IMG/VR virus record: IMGVR_UViG_3300020601_000026
Coordinates: 1 to 39,397 of that record
DNA: 39,397 nucleotides
Direction: 5' to 3' (one strand)
Origin: a virus
Shown: positions 7,571 to 15,113 of the stretch, in pieces
Layout: each line of letters begins with the position of its first letter
How positions within the stretch are numbered: the first letter of the stretch is position 1
Made by a program: the position numbers and the translations under genes
The notes under the pieces: model-generated
Seen by the model: only the letters and a program-made list of their open reading frames with translations
Told to the model about the DNA's origin: nothing
Database searches by the model: none

Positions 7571-8807
7571 GGTCGGAAAGTCAATTCTATTCGACTCAAA
7601 CAAATGGGGTGCAATCGGCGGAGACAATGAGGCACCTATCTTTTACGAAAATCTGTTTCACAACAACCCTGACGTAGATTTCTATCTCGTTGGGGTATCT
7701 GACTTTACACGGTTGGATCGTAAGGAACAGGAACGTATCAATAAGCACGGTAATGTTCACGATGTTTGGGAACACTTTAATCATTGGCGTAAGACATACG
7801 ATGGCGACGAGCGTGGCGAGCGTATCTTTTATATGCAGGATTGGATGAAGAATCTATCACCTAAGTTTGATGCAGGCCTTTTCTTTATGGGTCCAACCGC
7901 AACATCAAACGTATGGGGTAAGGCACGTAAGGTAACCGAACCTGATAAACTCGCTTCACCACTTATGATGCAATGTAAGTATGCAGGTCCTGTGGTTGAC
8001 TTTATCAATGAAACCGGAATGCCATACGCAATCATCCTAAACGATCCACGATTCTTCCCAGCTCAAATGCGGGATCTTTTCCATAGACCACAGGTTATCT
8101 TGAGTCAGTATACCGAAGAGATCAACCACCGTGCCTGGAAGGCCTATACTGATATGGAGATGACTCATGTTAAAATACCTGCCGAATATAAAGCAATGGA
8201 AACAATCTTCCTCATTGGTAAGGAAAGAGGTAAAGCCATCGTTGATACTCCATCTACTCTGGATTCATTCTTCACTGATGCGGTAGAACGTAAGCCGGGT
8301 GAGAAGGACATTAACTTTATGATCGTATGTAACGAGGGTAGACCATCACGGTACAATGATCTCAAGAAATACATCCTCGATAACGTAGAGGAAGTGGACA
8401 TCTATGGTAAGTGGGACGAGCGAACGATTGGCGAGGATCCGCGATTCAAAGGTCCAAAGAAGTTTAATGATCTGCAGGAAATGCTTCCACGAGTTAAGTA
8501 TACGTTCTGCATTCCAATCAAGAAGGGTTGGGTAACCGCTAAGTTCTGGGAGATGGCCCACTATGGTATTATCCCTTTCTTACATCCAACATACGACGAA
8601 CAAGACAACCTTAAGTGTCCAGAGTTTTTAAGAGTAACGGATTCTGCTGACTTGTTCAAAAAAATTCAGTTCCTTGAGGACAATCCTGAAGCATACGAAA
8701 CACTAAAGGGCAATATCGAAAGCATGCTTAAGGATGAATACTACGATGGGTCGTATCTCAACGATCTTGCCATGAACACGCTGAAGGAGATTACAGCACA
8801 TGAATGA
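7551..8807 (+). CDS. Glycosyltransferase-like protein (GT-B type), candidate DNA-base glycosyltransferase
   Basis: 418 residues, soluble. The N-terminal half begins KIAIGKVGKSILFDS and contains DAGLFFMGPT and YAIILNDPRFF, as in an acceptor-binding Rossmann domain. The C-terminal half, VDIYGKWDER, FNDLQEMLPRVKYTFCIP, KGWVTAKFWEMAHYGIIPFL, followed by a helix with EDNPEAYETL, looks like the nucleotide-sugar-binding half of GT-B enzymes. T4 alpha- and beta-glucosyltransferases for hydroxymethylcytosine have this fold. The exact family is not recognised and DNA as acceptor is inferred only from the neighbours: an activated-donor synthase just upstream and a cytosine-C5 methyltransferase-like protein just downstream, all overlapping. 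An alternative is modification of a host glycan. Confidence 0.6.
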   Translation: MKIAIGKVGKSILFDSNKWGAIGGDNEAPIFYENLFHNNPDVDFYLVGVSDFTRLDRKEQERINKHGNVHDVWEHFNHWRKTYDGDERGERIFYMQDWMKNLSPKFDAGLFFMGPTATSNVWGKARKVTEPDKLASPLMMQCKYAGPVVDFINETGMPYAIILNDPRFFPAQMRDLFHRPQVILSQYTEEINHRAWKAYTDMEMTHVKIPAEYKAMETIFLIGKERGKAIVDTPSTLDSFFTDAVERKPGEKDINFMIVCNEGRPSRYNDLKKYILDNVEEVDIYGKWDERTIGEDPRFKGPKKFNDLQEMLPRVKYTFCIPIKKGWVTAKFWEMAHYGIIPFLHPTYDEQDNLKCPEFLRVTDSADLFKKIQFLEDNPEAYETLKGNIESMLKDEYYDGSYLNDLAMNTLKEITAHE

Positions 8808-10032
8808 TATTACTTATGGTTCGATCGTTCCACTTATTGGTGGCGAGAACTTTGGAATTATGAAATCACTTGAGGGTCAATTACCAGAGTGGGTACTTTC
8901 GTACACTGACTTTGCTAAGAACGATGCTCATTTTATTAACCATCTTAAAGAGAAGGATTGGAAAGGTGAATATGTTTTCCTTAATGAAGAGGGCAACGAA
9001 GGATACAAGGCTAAAACCGTTGATGTGGTTAATACTGTTTGCCCTTGTGCTGGACTTAGTTCTCTCTCCGTTTCATCATCTGCAGATTCTGCAGTAAACG
9101 AATGGATGTATACGACTTCGGAATATGTTCTTAGTGAGATTAAGCCTAAGGTATTCTGGGGTGAGAACGCACCTCGTCTTTATACGAAGGCTGGTGAAAA
9201 GGTTGCCAATCGCCTGTATGAAATTGGTAAGCAGCATGGTTACTCGCTTAACTTGTATTACACAGAGTCCAGACTACACGGTTTGGCCCAAAAGCGACCA
9301 CGTACGTTTTACTTCTTTACGAAGGGTACTGACAGCGCACCGTTGTTTAGGTATATCCGCCGTCCTCTTGAAAACATCGAGGATATTCTTAAAGCGGATA
9401 TTAGTCCTGACGATCCTATGAACCGTTTGATTAACTCAGACAATCCGATGGATAATCCTTGGGTTGCTTACTGCGTTCACAAGTCAGGATCAAAGACACT
9501 TGCTGAATATTACGAAAAGATTGAGAAGACGACCAACTGTATCGTATCATCCGATAACATTTCAGATAACCTAAACGAGGTTGCTGATTGGATGGAACAA
9601 CAGGGGTTTGACCAAAAGTTCGCTGACCGCGCTCGAGCAATGCAAGAGAAGGTCGACGGAGGTAAGGGTTATTGGGCACACGGTGTCACAATGCCAAAGG
9701 GGGAAATCCCATCATTGATTGGCGCAATGCCACACTCACTGATTAATCCATTCAAGGAGCAGTTCTTGACTCTACGTGATGCGCTTCGTATCATGAAGAT
9801 GCCGGATGATTTCAATATGATTGGCGATAATCCTCAATCGCCAGGAAACGCAAATGCTATCTGTCAGAACGTCCCAGTGACTACTGCGGCTGATATGATG
9901 GACTTTGTAGTTGAGTACTTAAAAGGTATGACTGATACGGTATCAAGTGATTATGTTAGACAGAACAATTCTAGCATGAAGCATGAGATCGTTAATGAAG
10001 ATCTTGTAGAGCTTGACCAATTTTTTGTATAA
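8800..10032 (+). CDS. Cytosine-C5 DNA methyltransferase-family protein
   Basis: 410 residues. Recognisable motifs: I (YGSIVPLIGGENFG, residues 6-19), IV with the catalytic Cys (TVCPCAGLSS; PCQ replaced by PCA), VI (WGENAPRL in place of ENV), VIII (GLAQKRPRTFYF) and a final region NANAICQNVPVTTAADMM equivalent to motifs IX-X. Motif I is degenerate compared with DLFAGxGG, so the cofactor site may be altered. The family methylates C5 of cytosine in DNA; phages may use such enzymes for protection or as the first step of a hypermodification. It overlaps the glycosyltransferase-like gene by 8 bases and ends the cluster. Activity and sequence specificity cannot be read from sequence alone. Confidence 0.75.
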   Translation: MNDITYGSIVPLIGGENFGIMKSLEGQLPEWVLSYTDFAKNDAHFINHLKEKDWKGEYVFLNEEGNEGYKAKTVDVVNTVCPCAGLSSLSVSSSADSAVNEWMYTTSEYVLSEIKPKVFWGENAPRLYTKAGEKVANRLYEIGKQHGYSLNLYYTESRLHGLAQKRPRTFYFFTKGTDSAPLFRYIRRPLENIEDILKADISPDDPMNRLINSDNPMDNPWVAYCVHKSGSKTLAEYYEKIEKTTNCIVSSDNISDNLNEVADWMEQQGFDQKFADRARAMQEKVDGGKGYWAHGVTMPKGEIPSLIGAMPHSLINPFKEQFLTLRDALRIMKMPDDFNMIGDNPQSPGNANAICQNVPVTTAADMMDFVVEYLKGMTDTVSSDYVRQNNSSMKHEIVNEDLVELDQFFV

Positions 10033-10037
10033 AATGG

Positions 10038-10066
10038 TTTACATACTTATCATTTTGTGGTATAAT
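10038..10066 (+). promoter_or_regulatory. Sigma70/early-type promoter for uvsX
   Basis: TTTACA (10038-10043), 17-bp spacer ending TTTTGTGG, TATAAT (10061-10066), giving an extended -10 TGGTATAAT. The leader to uvsX is about 45 bases and holds TAGGAG before the ATG. Confidence 0.85.
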
Positions 10067-10116
10067 GGTAACTATAATATACAATGATTCGCTAATGAAA
10101 CACAATAGGAGACTAT

Positions 10117-11178
10117 ATGTCTATAATGGATAAACTTAAAAAGAACTCAAAGATCAAGGAGACCTCGGTTCTCTCTGACTCAAAGTTCTTTTCTGAAAAA
10201 GATCAAACACCAACCGAGGTTCCGATGGTGAACGTTGCCCTGTCAGGTAATCCTGATGGTGGCCTTGCATCTGGTCTGACTGTCCTCGCTGGTCCATCAA
10301 AACATTTTAAGACTTCGTTCGCATTGCTTATGGCTGCAGCGTATCTTAAAAAGTATCCTGATGCAGTAATGCTGTTTTATGATTCTGAGTTTGGCTCACC
10401 GCAGGCATACTTTGAAACATTCGGTATTGATACGTCACGGGTACTACACACGCCAATCACTGATGTTGAGAAACTGAAGTTTGATGTGGTTGGTCAACTT
10501 GAACAACTATCACGAGGCGATCGTGTGATCGTCGTTATTGATTCGGTTGGTAACCTTGCATCTAAGAAAGAACTAGAGGATGCAATCAACGAAAAGTCAG
10601 TCGCTGATATGTCTCGAGCAAAAGCACTAAAAGGTTTGTTCCGTATGGTTACACCATACCTTGCTATGAAGAACATTCCAATGCTTGCGGTCAACCATAC
10701 TTATCAAGAGATTGGTTTATTTCCTAAGGCTATCGTTTCAGGTGGTACGGGTATTTACTATTCAGCTGATAACATTTGGATTCTTGGCCGTCGTCAGAAC
10801 AAGACAGGTACCGAGGTAACAGGATATGACTTTGTGATTAACGTGGAGAAATCACGATATGTTAAAGAAAAGTCAAAGATTCCTATTTCGGTTTCTTGGG
10901 ACGGTGGCATCGAGCGGTATAGCGGTCTTATGGATGTTGCTGTTGCTGGCGGTTATGTTGTTAAGCCTTCTAATGGTTGGTATGCACATGTTGATCGATC
11001 TAATGGAACGTTTGAAGGAAAAAAATACCGAATGGCGGAATCCATGACTGCAGACTTTTGGGATCCTATCTTTGAGAAAACTGACTTCAAAGAATTCCTA
11101 ATTAAGTCTTATACGATTGGCCATAAATCAATGTTTGATAGTATTGCACTGGAGATGGATGATGCAGCATCTGATTGA
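10117..11178 (+). CDS. uvsX: UvsX RecA-like recombinase
   Basis: 353 residues. The Walker A loop is AGPSKHFKTS (residues 58-67), matching the unusual GPSKSFKS loop of T4 UvsX. Walker B is VIVVIDSVGNL, and VNHTYQEIG lies in the expected place of the DNA-binding loops. UvsX catalyses strand exchange in recombination-dependent replication and repair. It is first in its own transcript from the promoter at 10038, with TAGGAG upstream of the ATG; a second in-frame ATG four codons later is possible. The order uvsX, small gene, gp41 helicase parallels T4 (uvsX-40-41). Confidence 0.95.
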   Translation: MSIMDKLKKNSKIKETSVLSDSKFFSEKDQTPTEVPMVNVALSGNPDGGLASGLTVLAGPSKHFKTSFALLMAAAYLKKYPDAVMLFYDSEFGSPQAYFETFGIDTSRVLHTPITDVEKLKFDVVGQLEQLSRGDRVIVVIDSVGNLASKKELEDAINEKSVADMSRAKALKGLFRMVTPYLAMKNIPMLAVNHTYQEIGLFPKAIVSGGTGIYYSADNIWILGRRQNKTGTEVTGYDFVINVEKSRYVKEKSKIPISVSWDGGIERYSGLMDVAVAGGYVVKPSNGWYAHVDRSNGTFEGKKYRMAESMTADFWDPIFEKTDFKEFLIKSYTIGHKSMFDSIALEMDDAASD

Positions 11179-11521
11179 TGAAATCTCAAAACTTCATTAT
11201 AAGTATATCACAAATGAAGATGATCCCGACGCAACAGTTTGCGTCGGTTTAACTCAGCCTCCATACGAGGGTGTTGTTATTCAGTACGGCAATATGGATA
11301 TAGTTGAAGATGAAGAAAGTGATGAGGCTCGACTTAGTTTTACGTATAAAGTAGTCGAGACTCCAATTGACGAAAGTCTATTTGATGATGCATTCAACGA
11401 TTACCTAGGAGCGATCCTACATCATATCGTTGAGGATGCCGTAACTAGAGCTAACGAAACCGGAGAGCAGATAATTGGAACAAAAGATTCAAACGACGAT
11501 ACTACGGAATCTGATCAATAA
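11162..11521 (+). CDS. Acidic hypothetical protein between uvsX and helicase
   Basis: 119 residues, strongly acidic (NEDDPDATV, IVEDEESDEA). I do not recognise the family. It sits where T4 has gene 40, but I see no similarity to gp40. The central part looks like a small alpha/beta domain (CVGLTQPPYEGVVIQYG, LSFTYKVVETP) followed by a helix. It overlaps uvsX by 17 bases and the helicase gene by 47. ATG 11162 is chosen for GGAG 7 bases upstream; ATG 11159 is equally in frame. Confidence 0.75.
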   Translation: MQHLIDEISKLHYKYITNEDDPDATVCVGLTQPPYEGVVIQYGNMDIVEDEESDEARLSFTYKVVETPIDESLFDDAFNDYLGAILHHIVEDAVTRANETGEQIIGTKDSNDDTTESDQ

Positions 11522-12866
11522 TGACGACTTCACTCGTAAGGTAATTCCGTTCATTCGGAAGGACTACTTCGAGTCGGATCATCGTCTAATATTTGATCAG
11601 GTTATTTCTTTCGTTGACAAGTACAACAAGTTACCAACACCGGAAGCTTTAGAGATTGAGCTTTCGTCATTGGACGTTAATGATGCATTACTTGTTGATG
11701 CGTCAACCGTACTTAATGGTATCCGCGCAACTAAAGACAATGAAGTGGATACTGAATGGCTTGTTGACGAGACCGAAAGGTGGTGTCAGGATCGCGCAAT
11801 ACATCTTGCGATCATGGAATCTATAAATATAATTGAAGGCAAGCATAATTCATTAAAGAAGGACGCATTACCAAAACTCTTATCAGATGCGCTTGGTGTA
11901 ACATTTGACTCAAGCGTAGGTCACGATTACATCAACGATGCAGAAAAGCGATTTGATTTCTACCACACGGTTGAGGATCGTATCCCGTTTGATCTAGAGT
12001 ACTTTAACTCCATCACCAAAGGTGGATTACCCCGCAAAACATTAAACATCGCACTCGCTGGCACAGGCGTAGGTAAATCCCTATTCATGTGTCATGTTGC
12101 AGCTAACGCCTTAACACAAGGAAGAAACGTACTTTACATTACAATGGAAATGGCTGAGGAACGTATCGCAGAACGTATCGATGCTAACTTGATGAACTTG
12201 CCTATCGACCAATTAGAAACTTTGCCTAAGGAAATGTTTGACAACAAGATCACGAAGATCGCACAGAAGAACATCGGCAAACTAATCATAAAGGAGTATC
12301 CTACTGGTGCTGCTCACACGGGACACTTTAGAGCCCTACTGAATGAACTGAAGCTGAAGAAAAACTTCATGCCTGATATGATCTTTATTGATTATTTGAA
12401 TATTTGTAGTAGTAGTCGGATGAAAGGCCTTGGCGGATCAATCAATACCTACTCACTCATTAAGTCAATCGCAGAAGAAATCAGAGGACTCGCAGTCGAG
12501 TTCAATGTACCAATTATCTCAGCGACTCAGACAACTAGAAGCGGATTTGGAAACAGCGACGTTGGGCTGGAAGACACGTCTGAATCATTTGGACTACCTG
12601 CTACAGCTGACTTCATGTTTGCGCTCGTCTCAACCGAAGAACTCGAAAAGCTTGGACAGATAATGGTCAAGCAGTTAAAGAATCGCTACAACGATCCTAC
12701 TGCAAACAAACGATTTGTTATTGGGGTCGATAGATCTCGTATGAAATTATATGATGTAGAAGAAGACGCTCAAACACTCATGGACGATGGCCCTGCCTTT
12801 GATAAGTCAACGAGTGGTGAGAGGGTCAACAGTGAGAAGAGAAACTTTAATGATTTTAAGGTATAA
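11475..12866 (+). CDS. 41: Replicative DNA helicase, T4 gp41/DnaB family
   Basis: 463 residues. Walker A is GTGVGKS (196-202), Walker B MIFIDYLNI, and the DnaB-family strand VPIISATQTTRSGF follows. The N-terminal region (IPFIRKDYFESDHRLIFDQV) aligns with the start of T4 gp41, which supports the TTG start at 11475, preceded by CGGAGAG. The protein is a hexameric 5'-3' helicase that works with the primase and polymerase at the fork. The start overlaps the upstream gene by 47 bases. A TATAAATA sequence at 11822 is inside this gene and is not thought to be functional. Confidence 0.95.
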   Translation: MEQKIQTTILRNLINNDDFTRKVIPFIRKDYFESDHRLIFDQVISFVDKYNKLPTPEALEIELSSLDVNDALLVDASTVLNGIRATKDNEVDTEWLVDETERWCQDRAIHLAIMESINIIEGKHNSLKKDALPKLLSDALGVTFDSSVGHDYINDAEKRFDFYHTVEDRIPFDLEYFNSITKGGLPRKTLNIALAGTGVGKSLFMCHVAANALTQGRNVLYITMEMAEERIAERIDANLMNLPIDQLETLPKEMFDNKITKIAQKNIGKLIIKEYPTGAAHTGHFRALLNELKLKKNFMPDMIFIDYLNICSSSRMKGLGGSINTYSLIKSIAEEIRGLAVEFNVPIISATQTTRSGFGNSDVGLEDTSESFGLPATADFMFALVSTEELEKLGQIMVKQLKNRYNDPTANKRFVIGVDRSRMKLYDVEEDAQTLMDDGPAFDKSTSGERVNSEKRNFNDFKV

Positions 12867-13371
12867 CGATAGCTATCCTATAATGGAAGGCGCAGGTCAG
12901 CGGGCAATCGCTGATATGATTGAAAACATTTTCGTTGAGGATATCGTAGATCAGGGTGGGGTTAAACCACAGTCAGTCAGAACCATTGAGGATGTATCAC
13001 TTGATGGTGTCCTTATAGATATTAAAACGAAGGACGTTGATCGTAGTTTCTCTATGCCTAATCTTATTTCGATTGATAGGCTACGAAAAAATTTTGATAG
13101 AACCATACGATACGTGTTTATTGATTACAGCGTTAATGATAACGAAGTAAGCATCGTTGGTGTTACCACCAAGGACATACATGAGATTCCTTGGGATTGT
13201 CTAGCGATCCAAAACCTTGGATTAGGACAATTGCAGTTAGCAAAAGATATTGGCTCTGCGGTATATAACGGAACGAAAGAAGAATGGTTTGATCAGCTTA
13301 AGGCTGAATCATACTCGTTTTATGAAAAGCAAATCGCTAAGTTTGAAAAAAAGAAGAAGGAATTATTATGA
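12850..13371 (+). CDS. Putative PD-(D/E)xK-fold nuclease
   Basis: 173 residues from ATG 12850, which overlaps the helicase end by 17 bases. GAGQRAIADMIENIF provides an N-terminal helix, and DGVLIDIKTKD near residues 54-64 is a convincing D...DxK nuclease core; IRYVFIDYSV and VSIVGVTT are later strands, and WDCLAIQNLG follows. The lysine-rich C-terminus (KFEKKKKELL) could contact DNA. I infer an endonuclease, perhaps for recombination or host DNA breakdown; the exact family is unknown. The Shine-Dalgarno is weak, so translation probably depends on coupling to the helicase gene. Confidence 0.6.
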   Translation: MILRYNDSYPIMEGAGQRAIADMIENIFVEDIVDQGGVKPQSVRTIEDVSLDGVLIDIKTKDVDRSFSMPNLISIDRLRKNFDRTIRYVFIDYSVNDNEVSIVGVTTKDIHEIPWDCLAIQNLGLGQLQLAKDIGSAVYNGTKEEWFDQLKAESYSFYEKQIAKFEKKKKELL

Positions 13372-13418
13372 GCGAACAGGCACCTGGCATATTTGGAGAG
13401 TGGGACAGTGGATTATAA
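13368..13418 (+). CDS. Possible 16-residue peptide ORF
   Basis: A 17-codon frame (MSEQAPGIFGEWDSGL) with AAGGA 5 bases before its ATG, overlapping the stop codon of the nuclease-like gene. It ends inside the start of the next gene, whose GTG lies at 13408. The segment GAATTATTATGAGYGAACAG recurs at 13743 before the membrane protein gene, so this may be a duplicated start region or a leader peptide rather than a functional gene. Confidence 0.3.
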   Translation: MSEQAPGIFGEWDSGL

Positions 13419-13746
13419 TCCAGACAGTTGGGTAGTATTAAAGATTAAAGAAGGTAAAGGTACATTCCCTTTTTACAAAGTTCTAGCAGGTTGGAGCGGT
13501 GGTTATCTTGATGGTGACTCTTGGCGTATGAACAGCGGTATCACGGGTGTAGAGAAACAGTCATATCTGTATGGATTCTACGGTAGTTCTGGTTCTGTGT
13601 ATTGGTGTCATAAAGGAGGTTATCGCTTGACAATGTCGCTCGCTGGAGTGTATAATCAACTCAAAGAGAACGAAGCCTTTGAAGGTCAGATTACGCTGAT
13701 GCCTGAAGATACTAATTGGATGGAGATTGAGTGGTGGGAAGAATGA
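13408..13746 (+). CDS. Conserved phage-type hypothetical protein
   Basis: 112 residues. The GTG at 13408 is chosen for GGAG 9 bases upstream; a TTG at 13393 is also in frame. The sequence begins DYNPDSWVVLKIKEG and contains FYKVLAGWSGGYLDGDSWRMNSG, rich in Gly, Trp and Tyr and beta-strand-like. I have a sense of similar small proteins in other large phages but know no function. The very acidic, Trp-rich C-terminus (NWMEIEWWEE) is unusual. It is part of a run of small genes between the helicase and thyX. Confidence 0.7.
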   Translation: MDYNPDSWVVLKIKEGKGTFPFYKVLAGWSGGYLDGDSWRMNSGITGVEKQSYLYGFYGSSGSVYWCHKGGYRLTMSLAGVYNQLKENEAFEGQITLMPEDTNWMEIEWWEE

Positions 13747-13752
13747 ATTATT

Positions 13753-13914
13753 ATGAGTGAACAGCAAAACTATTGTACGACGAAAGGCCTGCTTCCTGCA
13801 TTCCTTATCATCGTATTCGTAATCGTGGGGATCCCACTATTGATGGTGGATAACGCTCGGTACTGTAAGCAATCGATTATTGTACCTTGTTATCCGTGGA
13901 CGGTGCCAGAATAA
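13753..13914 (+). CDS. Small single-pass membrane protein
   Basis: 53 residues, MSEQQNYCTTKG then a hydrophobic helix LLPAFLIIVFVIVGIPLLMV (13-32), then a tail with two cysteines. The predicted orientation is N-in with a short outer tail. Function unknown. The translation start resembles that of the mini-ORF at 13368 (ATTATGAGTGAACAG), and the stop overlaps the next ATG (TAATG). Small membrane proteins of this kind in phage early regions may act on the host envelope; that is inference. Confidence 0.6.
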   Translation: MSEQQNYCTTKGLLPAFLIIVFVIVGIPLLMVDNARYCKQSIIVPCYPWTVPE

Positions 13915-14000
13915 TGGCCGAAGCAATGACAGCAGCAATGATTCTTGCTATTATCATCTTAGGCGCCGTATGGATCGTAGTATCGGAGATGAATAAATGA
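13914..14000 (+). CDS. Tiny membrane protein
   Basis: 28 residues, almost entirely one hydrophobic helix (MILAIIILGAVWIVV) with a short polar end. Its start overlaps the previous stop (TAATG) and its stop overlaps the next ATG (ATGA), which supports expression as part of a coupled string. No function can be assigned. Confidence 0.5.
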   Translation: MAEAMTAAMILAIIILGAVWIVVSEMNK

Positions 14001-14167
14001 ATGCGGAAACTAAAACGTGGCAATGCAAAATAATCACAGACTCTAGCGGTGAAGCAATGGTAGAGTTTAGCGATGAAATAATGGAACACCTTGAGCTCAA
14101 GGACGGTGATACAATTGAGTGGATTGATAATAAGGACGGAACATGGTCGATACAAAAGAAGAAGTAA
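13997..14167 (+). CDS. AbrB/MazE-like small protein
   Basis: 56 residues. The pattern TDSSGEAMVEFSDEIMEHLELKDGD, then TIEW and DGTWSIQKKK, resembles the swapped-hairpin AbrB/MazE/SpoVT fold: a short strand, a turn with 'P/S-D-E', 'LxLKDGDxIEW', and a final strand ending in lysines. Members bind DNA as dimers or act as antitoxin parts; no toxin is visible next to it. It overlaps the next gene by 25 bases. Confidence 0.5.
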   Translation: MNAETKTWQCKIITDSSGEAMVEFSDEIMEHLELKDGDTIEWIDNKDGTWSIQKKK

Positions 14168-14424
14168 GGTACACGTTTAAGAATCGCTACGGTGACACTA
14201 TGTCTATCGTAGAAATAGATAAATCAACCCTTTTATGGAGAGGATCCCATAACCACGAAAGGATCTCGTGTAACGAGGCTGGGACGATCACAATGGTCGA
14301 CCCGTCAGGAGGGCCATATATTTGTGAAGGGCAAGACATCGGTTTGGACTATCCCCCTTGGAAAGGCCGAATCGTTGACCACTTTCAGCATCATGAAGAA
14401 GGATACTTAATTTTATGCAGGTAA
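14143..14424 (+). CDS. Hypothetical protein
   Basis: 93 residues, soluble and beta-rich in appearance: RYTFKNRYGDTMSIVEIDKS, LLWRGSHNHERISC, then a Pro/Gly-rich stretch (DPSGGPYICEGQDIGLDYPPWKG) and a His-rich end (DHFQHHEEGYLILC). No family recognised. AAGGA stands about 8 bases before the ATG. It overlaps both neighbours (25 and 10 bases) and lies directly before thyX in the same transcript. Confidence 0.6.
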   Translation: MVDTKEEVRYTFKNRYGDTMSIVEIDKSTLLWRGSHNHERISCNEAGTITMVDPSGGPYICEGQDIGLDYPPWKGRIVDHFQHHEEGYLILCR

Positions 14425-15113
14425 GACTAATCGGTTATACTCAACCCGTAGCGGATGCGATCATTGGAATAGATGATGTTCAGGATTTGATCGCGTACTG
14501 CGCCAGAGTCTCTAACCCAGATAATCAGCTGAATCAGAAAACAGCGAAAAAGCTGTTGAACTATTTGGCCAAACATAAGCATTGGTCTCCCTTTGAGATG
14601 GCGTCAGCAACGATGGAGATCGAAACGACTCGTGACATCGCACGTCAGATCTTGCGACACCGTTCCTTTTCGTTTCAAGAGTTTAGTCAGCGATACGCGG
14701 ATCCTACCCAGGATCTTAGTTTTGTAAAACGAGAAGCAAGATTACAGGATCCTAAGAACCGACAGAACTCGGTAGACATCGAAAGCGATCCTTCCCTTGT
14801 GGATAACGTAAAGAATCAGGAACTGATCGCGGAGTGGGGTCGCCGACAAAGCGGTATCATTGAACTGGCAAAGAAACACTATCGTTGGGCTGTAGAGAAT
14901 AACATCGCAAAGGAACAGGCTCGTGCGGTACTACCTGAAGGCCTAACAGTTTCTAGGATGTATATGAATGGAACCATACGGTCTTGGATCCACTTCATTG
15001 AACTGCGATCAGGAAACGGAACACAAAAGGAGCACATGGAGGTCGCTAAGGCTTGCGCAAAAGCAATCGTAGAAATCTTCCCATTGGCCAATGAATACAT
15101 TTCTTCTAAATAA
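14415..15113 (+). CDS. thyX: Flavin-dependent thymidylate synthase ThyX
   Basis: 232 residues. The ThyX motif RHRxxSxxExSxRY is complete at residues 81-94 (RHRSFSFQEFSQRY). Further family features are YCARVSNPDNQ near residue 28, HWSPFEMASATMEI near 56, and ARAVLPEGLTVSRMYMNGTIRSW. The enzyme makes dTMP from dUMP using FAD, methylene-tetrahydrofolate and NADPH. It takes the dUMP produced by the dCMP deaminase. Its presence means the TS-family protein at 4228 is not needed for dTMP and is free to act on dCMP. Confidence 0.95.
   Translation: MQVRLIGYTQPVADAIIGIDDVQDLIAYCARVSNPDNQLNQKTAKKLLNYLAKHKHWSPFEMASATMEIETTRDIARQILRHRSFSFQEFSQRYADPTQDLSFVKREARLQDPKNRQNSVDIESDPSLVDNVKNQELIAEWGRRQSGIIELAKKHYRWAVENNIAKEQARAVLPEGLTVSRMYMNGTIRSWIHFIELRSGNGTQKEHMEVAKACAKAIVEIFPLANEYISSK

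Noticed and set aside
11822-11829. TATAAATA late promoter inside the helicase gene
   Set aside because: It is more than 1 kb from any following start and is explained by the coding sequence.
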